Assembly: GCA_963799105.1 (NCBI GenBank)
Contig: CAWCVR010000009.1
Span: 1-64,000, forward strand
Source: CAWCVR01 sp963799105
Lineage (GTDB): Bacteria > Acidobacteriota > Terriglobia > Bryobacterales > Bryobacteraceae
Reading direction: 5' to 3'
Length of the DNA stretch: 64,000 bases
Position 1 is the stretch's first letter, and every line of letters begins with the position of its first letter. The notes under the pieces were generated by a model. It was not told where the DNA came from and searched no databases. It was given only the letters and a program-made list of their open reading frames with translations. Shown here piece by piece: positions 62,401 to 64,000 of this stretch. Made by a program: the position numbers and the translations under genes.

Positions 62401-64000
62401 GGGGCATGTTACGATCGCGGCGGGGACGGCGTCGGCCGATGTGACGGTTTCCGCTGGGGAGCTGGCCGTGGGGTCGGCGACTTGGTCGAATCCGGGGAAC
62501 TGGTCTGGCGTGAGATGGATTGTCCCGGCGGTGCCCAGCTCAAGCGGGTTAGCGGACGTGTTCGCGTTCCAGAACGACGGGACGGTGCAAGCCATCACCA
62601 GCGACGGGACGACGGCTTGGACGGCGGACGTGAGTCAGGGATACTACCTGTACCCCGGTCATATTCTCCCGGATTTCCAAGGTGGCTTGGTCGCCACGGG
62701 GTACAACTCGATCTGGAAGCTGGACGGGATTACCGGGCAACCCTACCCGGCCTACACATTCGACGGAGAGCCGGGTAACTACCCGCCCGTGGCCGTCCAT
62801 ACCGACGGCACCATCTTCACCGTTCTGAGCAGATGGGAGTCCGGCGATATGGACACCGATTCGGTGATTGGCATCGATCCCACCACGGGCACGCGGAAAT
62901 TCAGCGTGTCACCCCAGATCGTGGGAGGCGAGGTAGGTAACGCCGGGACCGCCCGTGGCCCAGTGCTGGCTCTGATCGTCGCTGGGGACGGCTATCTCTA
63001 CGCGCCATACGCGTACCGGGAGTATGTGCAACCCAACGTCCCGGGCGGCGTGATCGGCCACCTCCGGATGCTGCGGATAGGCACCGACGGAACGTCGGAA
63101 GATTTCAGTGTCTACGATTGGGCGGCGATGGAGGATGACTACGTGTTGTGGCTGGGCGGCATCATCACGAACGCCGGCCAGGGAACGGTGCTGACCTTTG
63201 AGACCGACGAGAACCGAGGGTACTTTCAATGGATGGCGACAACGACGGGCAAGAGCGTGAGCCTGGTCAGCGCGCCGCAGGATCCCAGCAGCGTCGAGAA
63301 CGGGATCAAGCCCGTGCTGCAGGCGCAGGACGGTTCGTTTGTAGGCGAGGTTCCGCTGCCGGACAGTTACTATTACGACATGGTGGCTTTCGACGCGACC
63401 GGGAAGGTGCGCTGGATCGTGCCCAACGAACAGCCGCACATCGCAACCGCGGATGGGGGAGTGATCGGGGCGTCGGGGATTACGTACGATGCGAACGGGA
63501 ATGCAACGGGGCAGATGAACTTGTACACGCAGTCGTGGAGAGGGATCGAATACTCCGGCCAGGGCGCTGTGCAATCCGTTGAGGGATCCCTGATTCTCGA
63601 GGACGACGCCAGCTTCTGGCCGACGGCCGGGGGCAACCCTTCGGGGAACGGGACCGCGTTCGTGCAGTGCCCCTGCCTGCTACAATCATCGGCGGATTCC
63701 GGATCGTCAGGCGACATCCGGAAGTTAGAGGCCGCGGCAGCAGGACCGCCGCAGCAGCAGCTTTCGACCCCGCCAGGACCGCCCTCCTACGTTCTGCTGG
63801 TCGGCGATCCGGGCCTCAATACGGTGGACTGCGCAACAAATATCCAGCACTGCCACAACATGGGGCAGATCTTTGTGGCGACCGCCCAAACGATGGCAAA
63901 TCAGCTAAATAACCAGGGGAACCTTGCGTACCCACCAATAAGAGTGTCAACGGTTCAGGATTTCGAAGCGGGCTTGACCCAGAACGGCAGCATAACGGGC
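59487..64000 (+). CDS. Giant secreted IPT/TIG-repeat and beta-propeller protein, partial, with one frameshift
   Basis: Runs off the window. TTG at 59487 has GCGAGG 4 nt upstream; a signal helix (LGWWLIGWLLAGPVGAQ) follows. Ten IPT/TIG beta-sandwich repeats (59640-62215) come first; repeats 2-7 share a 267-bp period at DNA level. A Big2-like Ig domain (LLPSPLNMVVGDTHTIQA) and a propeller-like domain (GTVQAITSDGTTAWTADVSQG, GYNSIWKLDGITGQ) follow, then a domain starting YVLLVGDPGLN near 63790 that may be caspase- or hydrolase-like. The frame shifts from 0 to 2 near 60115: the G run there has 5 bases, whereas the sister repeat at 60383 has 6. Probably a surface adhesin or polysaccharide-binding protein. 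The shift is likely a base-calling error. Confidence 0.75.
59895..61495 (+). repeat. Six tandem 267-bp IPT/TIG coding units
   Basis: The motif encoding ...PTLTS or PVLTS recurs with starts at 59895, 60161, 60428, 60695, 60962 and 61229. Spacing is 267 bp throughout except the first, which is 266 because a G is missing near 60115. Units have diverged moderately; units 2 and 3 share long near-identical blocks, a sign of recent duplication or gene conversion. The repeat after 61496 is divergent. Confidence 0.9.

Overview
The window reads as a chromosomal stretch of a GC-rich soil-type Acidobacteriota bacterium, most likely of the Bryobacterales/Solibacter group. This is inferred from several lineage-typical families seen together: an Oar-like TonB receptor with a carboxypeptidase-regulatory N-domain, an acidobacterial VWFA-related protein, two PEP-CTERM proteins, many secreted enzymes with Sec or Tat signals, a large Ser/Thr kinase with a Pro/Ala-rich tail, and intergenic spacers full of GC-rich palindromic repeats. 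There is no rRNA and one tRNA (Gln-TTG).  Layout. 1-5 kb: a transposase relic, a GH31 alpha-xylosidase broken by four frameshifts, a truncated serine recombinase and tRNA-Gln. 5.9-8.9 kb: a polysaccharide flippase whose Shine-Dalgarno region lies in a perfect inverted repeat, then a PEP-CTERM protein. 9-19 kb, mostly minus strand: a secreted TIM-barrel-like protein, an intact GH31, a GH2 and a CocE-type hydrolase. 19-24 kb: a signal-peptidase-like fragment, an NAD-sugar epimerase, a ribbon-helix-helix protein, and an exported protein fusing two VOC (glyoxalase) domains to a GH105 hydrolase. 24-27.6 kb: a compact TRAP-transporter operon (TatT-like lipoprotein, DctP, fused DctQM). 27.6-37 kb is accessory: gene relics, a DDE transposase, a secreted serine hydrolase, a chimeric pRiA4b-ORF3/membrane ORF, a secreted protein paired with a PEP-CTERM protein, a chimeric HigB-HigA-like ORF, and a MazEF-like module between two perfect 41-bp direct repeats. 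37-44 kb: five exported proteins whose folds are often cytoplasmic (metallo-beta-lactamase, 2-hydroxyacid dehydrogenase, NHL propeller, DUF362, HpaI aldolase), with a VapBC-like pair among them. 44-51 kb: a frameshifted membrane protein, a GH3, a Ser/Thr kinase and, divergent from it, a TMTC-like GT-C/TPR membrane protein. 51.4-53.6 kb: a complete two-gene insertion sequence with 103-bp terminal inverted repeats. 53.8-64 kb: the TonB receptor, the VWFA protein, and a giant IPT/TIG-repeat protein running off the window.  How it fits together (inference): GH31 x2, GH2, GH3 and GH105 with a TonB receptor and a TRAP importer would suit saprophytic use of plant hemicellulose and pectin (xyloglucan side chains, rhamnogalacturonan). 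They are scattered rather than in one locus. The apparent frameshifts in three otherwise good genes are mostly explained by loss of single bases from homopolymer runs, so they may be assembly errors rather than real decay.
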